Source: Campylobacter coli LMG 9860 (lineage in GTDB: Bacteria; Campylobacterota; Campylobacteria; Campylobacterales; Campylobacteraceae). Taken from it: a stretch of 64,000 bases of DNA. Location: NCBI RefSeq assembly GCF_000254135.1, contig NZ_AINS01000039.1:61994-125993 (forward strand), in the 5' to 3' direction. Under the pieces are notes generated by a model. It was given only the letters and a program-made list of their open reading frames with translations. It was not told where the DNA came from and did not search any database. The position numbers were made by a program, and so were the translations under genes. Below are positions 56,423 to 64,000 of the stretch, piece after piece (the stretch's first letter is position 1; every line of letters begins with the position of its first letter).

Positions 56423-56952
56423 TGAAAAATATTTTATTAAGTTTGATGTTTGTTTTTTTTATTTACAGGATGTTTTAACAATAAGCCAAAATGCGATGAT
56501 GAAGATGTTAAGTTTACACTAAAAAGTATTTTGGATGATGAATGGGTTTATATTGAATACGGTTTAGATGAACAATCCTTAAGGACGTTAAGGATAAATT
56601 CTAATGGTATGGATATAAGGGATTTAGAGGCTGCATTATCTACAGATACGCTTGGGGTTTAAGGGCGCATTTTAAACCTTTGCTTGATTTGAAAGATTAT
56701 GTCAATGAAGTGGTTTATACTTCTTTTGAAAGTTTTATAACCAAAGATAGCAAGGATAAAAAAACTAGTTTTTGTATGGCCAGTTTAAAATTTACTTATC
56801 CACAAATGCCTAATGAAATGCGAGAAAAATATTCAAGAGGTGTTTTAAAAGGAGTTTTATTTGATGAAGGAGAATACGAAACTCAAATTTCTTATAGTGC
56901 TAGATTTAGTGATGATAAAAAGCAAGTTTTTGTAGAACTTTTAGATTATTAA
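56422..56952 (+). pseudogene. Lipoprotein gene with two compensating frameshifts
   Basis: From the ATG at 56422 the frame gives MKNILLSLMFVFF and then hits a stop at 56476. If the T8 run at 56453-56460 were T7, it would read on into FLFTGCFNNKPKCDDEDVKF, a proper lipobox. That second frame stops at 56660-56662. Adding one T near 56653 would continue as TLWGLRAHFKPLLDLKDYVN and run to 56952. The first and third frames are the same, so the two shifts cancel overall. The repaired protein would have about 176 residues and an acidic mature part. It probably matches the acidic periplasmic protein Cj0424. Confidence 0.7.
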
Positions 56953-56960
56953 TTTATTTT

Positions 56961-56986
56961 GACAATGAAATTTTATTTTCATTGTC
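56961..56986 (+). terminator. Hairpin terminator after the lipoprotein pseudogene
   Basis: GACAATGAAA (56961-56970) pairs perfectly with TTTCATTGTC (56977-56986) around TTTTAT. It follows the pseudogene by eight bases. Confidence 0.75.
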
Positions 56987-57028
56987 TATATAAAATTTAT
57001 ACTTAATTAATTTCAAGTCTTTTTTTGA

Positions 57029-57034
57029 TACAAT
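57029..57034 (+). promoter_or_regulatory. Putative -10 box for the ABC-F gene
   Basis: TACAAT in TTTTTTTGATACAATTTC lies 40 nt upstream of the ABC-F start, after the pseudogene terminator. Confidence 0.45.
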
Positions 57035-57074
57035 TTCTTAAAAATTTTTATAAGTAAAAAATTTAAGGAAAATC

Positions 57075-58652
57075 ATGGTTGAAGTAAAAAATCTTACTAT
57101 GCGTTTTGCAAATCAGCTTTTATTTGAAAATGTTAATTTAAAACTTGTTCGAGGACAAAGATACGGACTTATCGGTGCTAATGGTGCAGGAAAATCGACT
57201 TTTTTGAAAATTCTTTCAGGAGAAATTGAGTCAAGTAGTGGTGAAATAGTATTTGATGAAGGTTTAAAAATCGCAGTTTTAGGACAGGATCAATTTGCTT
57301 TTGAAAACTACACCATCAAAGATGCGGTAATGTGCGCAAATAAGCGTTTATATGATGCTTTAAAAGAAAAAGAAAAACTTTATATGAGCGAAGAATTTAC
57401 TGATGAGATCAATGAGCGTTTAGGTGAGCTTGAGATAATAACGGCTGAAGAGGATCCTAATTATGATTGTGAAACGCGTTGTGAGAAAATTTTAAGCTCT
57501 TTAAAAATCAAAGATTTTGATGCTTTGATGAGCACCTTGCAAAGCGCAGACAAATTTAAAGTCTTGCTTGCGCAAGTATTGTTTTTAGGAGCAGATGTAC
57601 TTTTTTTAGATGAGCCTACAAATAACCTTGACTTAGAAGCGATTTCTTGGCTTGAAAATGAGCTTTTAAGACATGAGGGAACCTTGGTTGTCATCTCTCA
57701 TGATAGGCATTTTTTAAATAAAATTTGTACAAGAATTTTGGATGTGGATTTTAAACAAATTCGTGATTTTGCGGGAAATTACGATGATTGGTATATGGCT
57801 TCAACGCTTTTGGCAAAACAAGCTGAACTTAAGCGCGATAAAACTTTAAAAGAAAGAGAAGAATTAGAAAATTTTATCCGCCGTTTTAGTGCGAATGCTT
57901 CTAAGGCAAAACAAGCTACAAGTCGTGCAAAGGCTTTGGAGAAATTGGAGCTTGAAGAGATTAAAATTTCAAGTCGCAGGGATCCAAGTATAGTTTTTAG
58001 AACAAATCGTGAAATAGGAAATGAAGTTTTAGAGCTTAAGGGTATTAGTAAGGCTTATGATAAAGAATTGTTTTCAAATTTAGAATTAAAAATCGAAAAA
58101 AATGACAAAATTGCTTTAATTGGTGCAAATGGTGTAGGCAAGTCAACTTTGGCTAAAATCATTGCCAATGCTATTGCTCCTGATAGCGGTTCTATACACC
58201 TTGGAGCGACTATAGAACTTGGATATTTTCCCCAAGATACAAGTAATTTAATTTGTGAAAATTTGAAACTTTACGAATGGCTTATGAGTGAAAAATTCAA
58301 AGATTTGGATGAAATTCGAAAGTGTTTAGGTAGAATGCTTTTTAGTGGTAGTGATCAAGAGAAAATGGCAGCGAGCTTAAGCGGAGGGGAAAAACATCGT
58401 TTAATGCTTTCGCGTTTGATGCTAGAGCGCCCAAATTTTTTACTTTTGGATGAGCCTGATAACCATTTGGATCTTGAGAGTATCATAGCCCTTGGTGAAG
58501 CTTTATATAATTTCAAGGGTGTTGCACTTTGTATAAGTCACGATAGGGAGCTGGTTTCTGCTTTTGCTAATCGTATTTGGCACTTAAAAGATGGAGAACT
58601 GACTGATTTTCGTGGAACTTACCAAGAATTTTTAGGAGAAAATGATGGCTAA
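57075..58652 (+). CDS. ABC-F family ATPase, YbiT type
   Basis: A 525-residue soluble protein with two nucleotide-binding domains and no membrane segment, so it acts on the ribosome rather than as a transporter. Domain 1 has GANGAGKST (near 35-43) and LFLDEPTNNLDLEA; its signature is the degenerate MSTLQSADKFKVLLAQ, as in YbiT. Domain 2 has GANGVGKST, the standard LSGGEKHRLML and LLLDEPDNHLDLES. The interdomain linker (about 240-300) is charged. It overlaps the next gene by 8 nt. Confidence 0.9.
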   Translation: MVEVKNLTMRFANQLLFENVNLKLVRGQRYGLIGANGAGKSTFLKILSGEIESSSGEIVFDEGLKIAVLGQDQFAFENYTIKDAVMCANKRLYDALKEKEKLYMSEEFTDEINERLGELEIITAEEDPNYDCETRCEKILSSLKIKDFDALMSTLQSADKFKVLLAQVLFLGADVLFLDEPTNNLDLEAISWLENELLRHEGTLVVISHDRHFLNKICTRILDVDFKQIRDFAGNYDDWYMASTLLAKQAELKRDKTLKEREELENFIRRFSANASKAKQATSRAKALEKLELEEIKISSRRDPSIVFRTNREIGNEVLELKGISKAYDKELFSNLELKIEKNDKIALIGANGVGKSTLAKIIANAIAPDSGSIHLGATIELGYFPQDTSNLICENLKLYEWLMSEKFKDLDEIRKCLGRMLFSGSDQEKMAASLSGGEKHRLMLSRLMLERPNFLLLDEPDNHLDLESIIALGEALYNFKGVALCISHDRELVSAFANRIWHLKDGELTDFRGTYQEFLGENDG

Positions 58653-58977
58653 ATTTAGAATTCAGTATAGCGCAGGCTTTGGACATTTTACCCAAAATCA
58701 TAAAGGCTTTGGACCTACTATTTATATAGAAGAAGTAGTGGAATTTGACAATGGTAAGGATTATTTTGATTATATAGATTTTTACAATACTTATTCAAAA
58801 AGCGATGATACTTATTTTCATATCAGTTTTTTAGAAGATAGACCTTTAAGCGACAAAGAAATCACCATACGCAATGAATATCGTAAAATACGCGATGAAA
58901 ATTGCAAGAGAGCAAAAGAAGAATTTATAAGAGATAATGAACTTGATGTGGAGCATTTACCAACTCATGGTGATTAA
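58645..58977 (+). CDS. Small hypothetical protein downstream of the ABC-F gene
   Basis: A 110-residue acidic soluble protein (MAKFRIQYSAGFGHF at the start). No family recognised. The tandem ATG allows a start at 58642 or 58645. It overlaps the ABC-F stop codon by 8 nt, so it is translationally coupled. Corresponds to Cj0427. Confidence 0.75.
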   Translation: MAKFRIQYSAGFGHFTQNHKGFGPTIYIEEVVEFDNGKDYFDYIDFYNTYSKSDDTYFHISFLEDRPLSDKEITIRNEYRKIRDENCKRAKEEFIRDNELDVEHLPTHGD

Positions 58978-58991
58978 GGAACACTTTTTGC
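58978..58991 (+). promoter_or_regulatory. Sigma-54 (RpoN) promoter for the Cj0428-like gene
   Basis: GGAACACTTTTTGC gives the -24 GG, exactly ten bases, and the -12 GC, and extends to TTGCTT as in Campylobacter class 2 flagellar promoters. Transcription would begin near 59002, with the ATG at 59028. The site starts right after the stop codon of the preceding gene. Confidence 0.85.
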
Positions 58992-59027
58992 TTGTATAGT
59001 TTTTGCATATTTTGAAAGGAGAAAGCT

Positions 59028-59405
59028 ATGCAAGTAAGTTATAAAACTATTAGCTCATATGAATATGATGCGATTAGTGGTCAGTATAAGCAGGTGGATA
59101 AGCAAGTAGAAGATTATTCTTCGACTTCTGATTCTGATTTTATGGATATATTAAGTAAATTAGAGGAAAATTCGGGTATTTCTAGTACGGAAGAAAATTT
59201 ACAAAACAATACCCAAAGTTCAAATTCTAATTCCTCTCAATACGCACAAATGTCAAGCATGTATGCTTATCGTTTTAGGCAAAACGAGGGCGAACTTTCT
59301 TTAAAAGCTCAAAGTGCGAGTGTGCATAATGATCTTTTAAATCAAAATGCAAATGGACAAAATAAAGACAGTAGTCTTTTAGGTGATTTACTTAACGCGA
59401 TTTAA
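59028..59405 (+). CDS. RpoN-regulated hypothetical protein (Cj0428-like)
   Basis: A 125-residue soluble protein, rich in Ser, Asn and Gln, without signal peptide. It begins MQVSYKTISSYEYDAI. It sits behind a sigma-54 promoter, has AAAGGAG before its ATG and ends at an intrinsic terminator, so it is a single-gene flagellar-regulon unit. Literature lists Cj0428 among motility-linked genes; the activity is unknown. Its N-terminus and composition resemble those of FedB. Confidence 0.82.
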   Translation: MQVSYKTISSYEYDAISGQYKQVDKQVEDYSSTSDSDFMDILSKLEENSGISSTEENLQNNTQSSNSNSSQYAQMSSMYAYRFRQNEGELSLKAQSASVHNDLLNQNANGQNKDSSLLGDLLNAI

Positions 59406-59406
59406 A

Positions 59407-59430
59407 TTAAAGCCTCAAACGAGGCTTTAA
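59407..59430. terminator. Terminator after the Cj0428-like gene, shared with the convergent gene
   Basis: TTAAAGCCTC and GAGGCTTTAA pair over 10 bp around AAAC, just past the stop codon at 59405. The palindrome sits in the convergent gap. Confidence 0.85.
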
Positions 59431-59436
59431 GATAGA

Positions 59437-60021
59437 TTATAATTTCTCTATTTCAAAAGGTGTAAATTGGGCGCAAAAGATTTCAAACTTTTGCTCTTCC
59501 TCTTCGTTTAAATTTAAGCTTAAAATCACTTTTTCATTTTTAAAGTCTCGCTCAAATTCCAAAGAGTGAGTTCTTAAAAAATGTTCGAAGCGATTGAGAT
59601 TTTTAAAATCTATGGCAATTTTGATATTTTTTTTAAATTCAAAAGTTAGCAAGGAGGCATTGTTAATCGCTGCATTTGCCGCGTCACTATAAGCTCTTAC
59701 AAGTCCTCCTGTCCCAAGTTTGGTGCCACCAAAATATCTTACAGTGATGACTGCAGTGTTGACAAGATCATACCCTCTTAAAACATTTAAAGAAGGTATG
59801 CCTGAAGTGCCCTTAGGTTCGCCATCATCACTTTTATCTTCTATGATTTGATTGTATTCATTTAAAGTTCGATAAGCATAAACAAAATGAACGGCTTTGG
59901 GGTGTTCTTTTTTTAAATTTACAAGCAAATTTTTAAAATCTTTAAAAGGGCAAAGATAGGATAAAAAAGTAGATTTTTTAATTTCAATTTGTGCTTGAAA
60001 ATTTTGATCAATTGTTTGCAT
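59437..60021 (-). CDS. YigZ/IMPACT-family protein
   Basis: A 194-residue protein of the UPF0029/IMPACT family. The N-terminal domain shows KKSTFLSYLCPF, AYRTLNEYNQIIEDKSDDGE, PKGTSGIPSLNVLRG and VITVRYFGGTKLGTGGLVRA; a smaller ferredoxin-fold domain follows. Eukaryotic relatives regulate GCN2; the bacterial role is unclear. Convergent with the RpoN-driven gene and divergent from the next membrane protein. Confidence 0.92.
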   Translation of the reverse strand: MQTIDQNFQAQIEIKKSTFLSYLCPFKDFKNLLVNLKKEHPKAVHFVYAYRTLNEYNQIIEDKSDDGEPKGTSGIPSLNVLRGYDLVNTAVITVRYFGGTKLGTGGLVRAYSDAANAAINNASLLTFEFKKNIKIAIDFKNLNRFEHFLRTHSLEFERDFKNEKVILSLNLNEEEEQKFEIFCAQFTPFEIEKL

Positions 60022-60123
60022 TTTCGCCTTTTTATTTGGTATTATGATTAAATAAGGTAAAATATAATGTATTAATAAAATTTTTAAAAAAATACTATAA
60101 TTTTACAAAAATTAAGGAAAGAA

Positions 60124-60210
60124 ATGTCAAAAACAAGTCAAAAATTTATGAATTCATTCAAAAGTTATAAAAGAAATAAAATGGGGTGTTGCAAGGTTGG
60201 CTTTTTATAA
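60124..60210 (+). CDS. Short open frame, possible remnant of a small membrane protein
   Basis: A 28-codon frame starting at ATG with a good AAGGAAAG ribosome binding site, basic at the N-terminus (SKTSQKFMNSFKSYKRNK). Continuing in other frames gives WGVARLAFYKNIFILY and then LGMGLFFEIYIS ending at TGA near 60268, which together look like a small one-helix membrane protein broken by two frameshifts. AT-rich DNA gives hydrophobic translations easily, so this is uncertain. The rest of the 281-base gap holds only promoter-like AT-rich sequence. Confidence 0.35.
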   Translation: MSKTSQKFMNSFKSYKRNKMGCCKVGFL

Positions 60211-60301
60211 AAATATTTTTATTTTATACATTAGGCATGGGATTATTTTTTGAAATTTACATCAGTTGATATTTTAAGTTTAATTTTGTAAAATCAAATT
60301 T

Positions 60302-61525
60302 ATGGAAAAAATCAAAAATTATAAGCTTATTATTCTTTTACTTGCTTTTGATTTACTTGCTTTGCTTTATGGAATTTCAACCCTTAGCATTAGTGCTGAT
60401 GAGGCTAAAATTTATTTTGAAGAAAAAGGAAGTTTTCTTTTTTTTAATCATAGTTTGCTTTATTATCTCACACATTTTGGAACTTTTGTTTTTGGACAAA
60501 ATGACTTTGGTTTAAGAATTCCTATTTTATTTTTTCATTTTTTAAGTTGTATTTTACTTTATATTTTGGCTTTAAAATATACAAAAACTCATTTTGATAG
60601 CTTCTTATCTCTTTTGCTTTTTGTATTGTTGCCAGGAACGGTTGCAAGTGCTTTGTTGGTAAATGAAGCCTCTATAGTGATTTTTTTAACGCTAGCTATA
60701 ATTTGTGCGTATGAATATGAAAAAAAATGGATTTTTTATCCGCTTTTGATTTTAGCTTTATTTGTAGATAAGTCTTTTAATATTTTATTTTTAACCTTTT
60801 TCTTTTTTGGAATTTATAAAAGAAATTCTTTTTTATTGACTTTGGCCCTTGTACTTTTTGGTTTGAGCATAAGCTTTTATGGTTTTGATACAGGTGGGCG
60901 TCCAAGAGGATATTTTTTGGATACTTTGGGAATTTTCGCCGCTTGTTTTTCGCCACTTGTTTTTATTTATTTTTTTTATGTAGCTTATCGTTTAACTTTT
61001 AAAGAGCAAAAAAGTTTACTATGGTTTTTAATGAGCGTAACCTTTATTTTTTGTTCCTTGCTTTCTTTGAGGCAAAAGCTTTATTTGGAGGATTTTTTGC
61101 CATTTTGTGTGATTTGCACTCCGCTACTTATTAAAACCTTGATGGCAAGTTATAGGGTGCGTTTACCGCAATTTAGATTAAGATATAAAATTTTTATAGA
61201 ATGCTCTATCATTTTTTTACTATTTTGTTATTTTGTTATCATAGGAAATCAAATTTTATATTATTTTGTTTCTGATCCAAAATATAATTTTGCTAATAAC
61301 TATCACCTTGCTAAAGAATTAAGCAAAGAGCTTAAAAAACAAGAAATTTTTAAATTAAGAGTTGGCACATCTTTGCAGCCAAGATTGAAATTCTATGATA
61401 TTGAAGATAGTAATACTTTTTATCTAAAAAGTATTAAAAATAAAGACCAGCTTGATAAAAATAAAAAAAATATTACAATAAAGCTAGGAAAATTTGAAAA
61501 AATTTATCAAATCCAAAGATACTAG
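60302..61525 (+). CDS. GT39/ArnT-like polytopic membrane protein
   Basis: A 407-residue membrane protein with about nine to ten helices. The first periplasmic loop has SISADEAKIYFEEKGSFLFF, where the Asp-Glu fits the catalytic acidic pair of PMT/ArnT-type glycosyltransferases, followed by the family pattern FNHSLLYYLTHFGTFVFGQN and DFGLRIPILFFHFL. Such enzymes use polyprenyl-phosphate sugars. The C-terminal 80 residues are soluble. The acceptor is unknown. It overlaps the pseudopilin-like gene by 32 nt. Confidence 0.75.
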   Translation: MEKIKNYKLIILLLAFDLLALLYGISTLSISADEAKIYFEEKGSFLFFNHSLLYYLTHFGTFVFGQNDFGLRIPILFFHFLSCILLYILALKYTKTHFDSFLSLLLFVLLPGTVASALLVNEASIVIFLTLAIICAYEYEKKWIFYPLLILALFVDKSFNILFLTFFFFGIYKRNSFLLTLALVLFGLSISFYGFDTGGRPRGYFLDTLGIFAACFSPLVFIYFFYVAYRLTFKEQKSLLWFLMSVTFIFCSLLSLRQKLYLEDFLPFCVICTPLLIKTLMASYRVRLPQFRLRYKIFIECSIIFLLFCYFVIIGNQILYYFVSDPKYNFANNYHLAKELSKELKKQEIFKLRVGTSLQPRLKFYDIEDSNTFYLKSIKNKDQLDKNKKNITIKLGKFEKIYQIQRY

Positions 61526-62261
61526 TGATGCTTTTACGCTTTTTGAGCTAGTTTTAGTTGTTTTAATCTTAGGCCTTGTGATTTCCATAGCACAAATCAA
61601 TCTAAAACAAGATAGACTCATGCAAGGTGCAAAGCAAATTCTTAATGACATACGCTATGTAAGAACTTTAGCAATGACTCAAGAGAGTTTTAGGGATTTG
61701 GAATTAGCAGTGGCAAAAAGAGAGTGGTATAAAAGTAGATGGCAATTATATTTTATCAATTCAGCAGCAACAAATTATGAGCAAACTTATACGATATTTT
61801 TAGATAAAAATGGTGATGGAAACGCTAATTTAGGAAAAACTGAAATCAATATTGATCGTGAAATTGCTGTAGATATTATAAACCCCAAAAAATTAATGAA
61901 TTCAGGACAAAGTGGAGTTATTGATAAGAGCGATAGTAAGACTACTCAAAGATTTAATATTTTTAAAAAATTTGGTATAAAAAAAGTAGAATTTAAAGGT
62001 TCGTGTAGGGGTTCTACAAGGATAGTTTTTGATGAAAGAGGAAGATTATATTCTCCTTTGCGAACTTCTCAAGGTGTTTATGATAAAAATTTAGCTAAAA
62101 CTAATCAAGACTGTGTCATACGCTTAAGCTCAATACAGGCAAATCAAATTTGCATTATAGTCAATCCGCTTAGTGGTTTTGCTTACATACCTAAATTTCA
62201 AGATTTTAACAAGCAAATGATAATGATAAATGGTGTACTTTCTCAATGTTCTAAAATTTAG
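61494..62261 (+). CDS. Type IV pilin-like / type II secretion pseudopilin-like protein
   Basis: A 255-residue protein. After a short basic leader ending SDA comes FTLFELVLVVLILGLVISIA, a class III (prepilin) signal with Glu at mature position 5 and the long hydrophobic helix. Ala replaces the usual Gly at -1. An EF-hand-like DKNGDGNANLG occurs near residues 104-114, and four cysteines lie in the C-terminal half. This fits a minor pseudopilin (GspH/FimT type), perhaps of the Cts DNA-uptake system. The TTG start overlaps the upstream gene by 32 nt. Confidence 0.75.
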   Translation: MKKFIKSKDTSDAFTLFELVLVVLILGLVISIAQINLKQDRLMQGAKQILNDIRYVRTLAMTQESFRDLELAVAKREWYKSRWQLYFINSAATNYEQTYTIFLDKNGDGNANLGKTEINIDREIAVDIINPKKLMNSGQSGVIDKSDSKTTQRFNIFKKFGIKKVEFKGSCRGSTRIVFDERGRLYSPLRTSQGVYDKNLAKTNQDCVIRLSSIQANQICIIVNPLSGFAYIPKFQDFNKQMIMINGVLSQCSKI

Positions 62262-62289
62262 AATACTTTAATTTTTAATATAAATTTGC

Positions 62290-62295
62290 TATAAT
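62290..62295 (+). promoter_or_regulatory. Extended -10 promoter of the chemoreceptor gene
   Basis: TATAAT in AAATTTGCTATAATTTGAATG, with TTTGC before it, lies 35 nt upstream of the ATG at 62330. This is a vegetative rather than flagellar promoter. Confidence 0.65.
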
Positions 62296-62329
62296 TTGAA
62301 TGCAAATATTAAACAAAAAGGAGAAAATA

Positions 62330-63967
62330 ATGAACCGCTTAGGAATTTCGGCAAGATTGTATTTAAGTTTTGCTTTGATTATTTTTATTATGTTGTTTAT
62401 AGCTGTTTTTTCAATAGCTAAAGTGAATTTTTTAGATAAAACTCTTACAGCAGCAACAGGGGAAAACGCTTTGATTTCTCGTCAAGCGATTAATTTTAGG
62501 GGAAGTATCCATGATAGATCAATTTTAATTCGTGATGTCGTTTTAGCACAAGATCAGGAAGACTTAAGAAAAACTTTAGCTCAAATACAAAAATTGGAAA
62601 AAGATTATGAAGAAGCTGAGCTTATTTTAAATGATATTGTAGCTAAGGGTGGTGGTGATTCAAATGTACGCTCTATGATGGAGGATATTGCAAAAACTAA
62701 GAAAAATACCGTGCAAATTTATCAAAAGATTATTGACGCAGTGGTGAAAGAAAATGATATTCAATCAGCAACTAAAATGGTTTTAGATTCTGCTAGACCA
62801 GAATTTATTTTATGGTTGGCTCAAACAAATAAATTGATTGATTATCAAGAATTAGCTAATCAAGAATTAACTCAAATAGCACTTTTAGAAAGTAAATCCT
62901 TTCGATTTATCATGATGGGTATCATTATAATTGCTTTAATTATTTCTATAGTTATTGCTTATTTGATAGTGAGATATATTAAAAAATCCGTAGGTGGTGA
63001 ACCAAGAGATGTAAATAGAATTATCACCGAAGTTGCTAATGGAAATTTAACACAGCCAATTCATACAGAATATAAACAAAGTATACTTTATTCTATTTCT
63101 AGAATGCAAAATCAATTACGAAATATAGTCCAAAAAATGATTATTATTTCTAATGAGTTAAACCACAAAGCTGATTTGGTGGTAGGTCGTATAAGTGAAA
63201 CTGAAAAGGCAGTGATTTTTCAAGGCGAAACTTCTAGAGAATCTGCTCTTAAAATTCGAGAAATCAGTCAAAAAACACAAAATGTTTCCAAAATGGCTCT
63301 AGAAACAGAAGAAAATTCAAAAAATACCACTCAAGTTTGTCAGAATAATAAAAAATATGCCGAGGATACAGCTTCTCAAATGGAATATATCGCAAGCAAT
63401 TCTTCTAGAGTTTCTCAGCAAATTGCCTTGCTTAGCGAACATGCTAAGAATATAGGAACAAGTACAGAACTTATTAGCGAGATTACAGATCAAACTAATT
63501 TACTTGCTCTAAACGCAGCCATAGAAGCTGCTAGAGCGGGAGATGTAGGTAGAGGTTTTGCCGTCGTTGCTGATGAAATTCGTAAATTGGCTGAAAAAAC
63601 AGGCGGGGCAACAGATCAAATTGCTATAATTAACAAACAAATTCAAGAAGAAACGATAGCAACAGTAGGCGTTATAGAAGAGTCTATACCACTGATTTCT
63701 CAAGGTAAAAGTTTAAGTGAAGAGGTAAGAGATAGTGTGGATTTAATCTACAAACAAGCTAATGACAGTCTTTTTAAAGCACAAGAGGTAAATCAAGAGG
63801 TAGCCGCTCAAGTAAAATTAATGGAAGAAATTGAAGAAAAAATTATAACAGTGGCAGATATTTCTTCTAAAACTCAACAAGCGGTTAGTGAAAATAAAAA
63901 TGCAATGACAGAACTAAAAAATATTTCGGATAATCTTCAAGCTGAAATAGCTATTTTCAAGCTCTAA
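62330..63967 (+). CDS. Methyl-accepting chemotaxis protein (transducer-like protein)
   Basis: A 545-residue receptor. TM1 is at about 11-33 ([20 protein letters not shown]), a periplasmic four-helix-bundle sensor domain covers about 34-190, TM2 about 195-217 and HAMP about 218-270. The cytoplasmic part carries the conserved hairpin [20 protein letters not shown] with [19 protein letters not shown]. The frame ends IFKL without a CheR/CheB-tethering pentapeptide. ATG 62330 is chosen because AAAGGAG precedes it. The ligand is unknown. It lies after the pseudopilin gene, where I recall murD in C. jejuni NCTC 11168. Confidence 0.9.
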   Translation: MNRLGISARLYLSFALIIFIMLFIAVFSIAKVNFLDKTLTAATGENALISRQAINFRGSIHDRSILIRDVVLAQDQEDLRKTLAQIQKLEKDYEEAELILNDIVAKGGGDSNVRSMMEDIAKTKKNTVQIYQKIIDAVVKENDIQSATKMVLDSARPEFILWLAQTNKLIDYQELANQELTQIALLESKSFRFIMMGIIIIALIISIVIAYLIVRYIKKSVGGEPRDVNRIITEVANGNLTQPIHTEYKQSILYSISRMQNQLRNIVQKMIIISNELNHKADLVVGRISETEKAVIFQGETSRESALKIREISQKTQNVSKMALETEENSKNTTQVCQNNKKYAEDTASQMEYIASNSSRVSQQIALLSEHAKNIGTSTELISEITDQTNLLALNAAIEAARAGDVGRGFAVVADEIRKLAEKTGGATDQIAIINKQIQEETIATVGVIEESIPLISQGKSLSEEVRDSVDLIYKQANDSLFKAQEVNQEVAAQVKLMEEIEEKIITVADISSKTQQAVSENKNAMTELKNISDNLQAEIAIFKL

Positions 63968-64000
63968 GCACCTATAACCCCCAACCACCCAAAAATAAGG

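Noticed and set aside
56450..56952. Two separate small genes at 56450-56662 and 56680-56952
   Set aside because: Both would start at TTG without ribosome binding sites, while the signal peptide, lipobox and remaining parts join into one protein with two single-base corrections.
1..64000. Phase-variable homopolymeric G or C tracts
   Set aside because: The longest G runs I saw are five or six bases (for example near 45331), below the eight or more typical of Campylobacter contingency genes. The only tract of interest is T8 at 56453.
63968..64000. C-rich tail after the chemoreceptor gene as a regulatory element or repeat
   Set aside because: Only 33 bases remain in the window, with no hairpin or repeat partner.
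1..64000. CRISPR arrays, insertion sequences, attachment sites, tRNA or rRNA genes
   Set aside because: No regularly spaced repeats, transposase or integrase genes, terminal repeats, or cloverleaf-like sequences were recognised by eye.

Overview
The window is AT-rich, densely coded epsilonproteobacterial chromosome. Its gene content and order match the Campylobacter jejuni/C. coli group: glmM-lspA, cmeRABC, ccoG-rpsU, the der-aroK-trpS-serS-pflB run, mqo, fur-lysS-glyA, frdCAB, and a tandem dynamin pair. Locus numbers (Cj....) are recalled from the C. jejuni NCTC 11168 annotation, not searched. I cannot separate C. jejuni from C. coli by eye. I saw no tRNA, rRNA, insertion sequence, prophage, CRISPR array or long phase-variable G/C tract.

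Layout. 1-2.7 kb: end of glmM, lspA, hemJ, a HemN-like radical SAM protein and a small hypothetical. 2.7-10.5 kb: the CmeABC efflux pump, its repressor CmeR with a perfect operator palindrome, and ccoG. 10.6-17.3 kb: rpsU, a lipoprotein/ATP-grasp/dehydrogenase group that resembles the ygiB-ygiC pair, then yajQ, a lipoprotein, an exported protein and an AAA+ ATPase. 17.3-23 kb (minus strand): msrQ-msrP and a pyrF-nusB-ribH-kdsA cluster ending in a DMT transporter. 23.1-29.7 kb: der, aroK, trpS, serS and the flagellar disk protein pflB. 29.7-35.9 kb (minus): fedB with a sigma-28 promoter, pyk, mqo, coaX and a membrane-protein/propeller-lipoprotein pair. 36-44.2 kb: gatC, cvpA, fur, lysS, glyA, a DUF1882 protein, a SPOR protein, aroE, a lipoprotein and lgt. 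44.2-52.5 kb: fumarate reductase, two dynamin-like GTPases and a Sel1-repeat protein. 52.5-64 kb: a more variable stretch with a SprA-like zincin, HIT and YceI proteins, a membrane protein with a degenerate GGDEF domain, two decayed genes, an ABC-F ATPase, a gene with a sigma-54 promoter, a GT39-like membrane protein, a pseudopilin-like protein and a chemoreceptor.

Most genes are housekeeping and tightly packed, with many 1-20 nt overlaps. Convergent genes are usually separated by perfect inverted repeats that probably act as two-way terminators, several of which overlap stop codons. The least explained material is the 55.6-57.0 kb decay zone, the lipoprotein/ATP-grasp cluster at 11.0-13.8 kb, the AAA+ cluster at 13.8-17.3 kb, the C-terminally extended PyrF, and the hairpin that covers the ribosome binding site of the first dynamin gene. 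I found no clear new defence or mobile system; the most promising undescribed units are the small operons just named.
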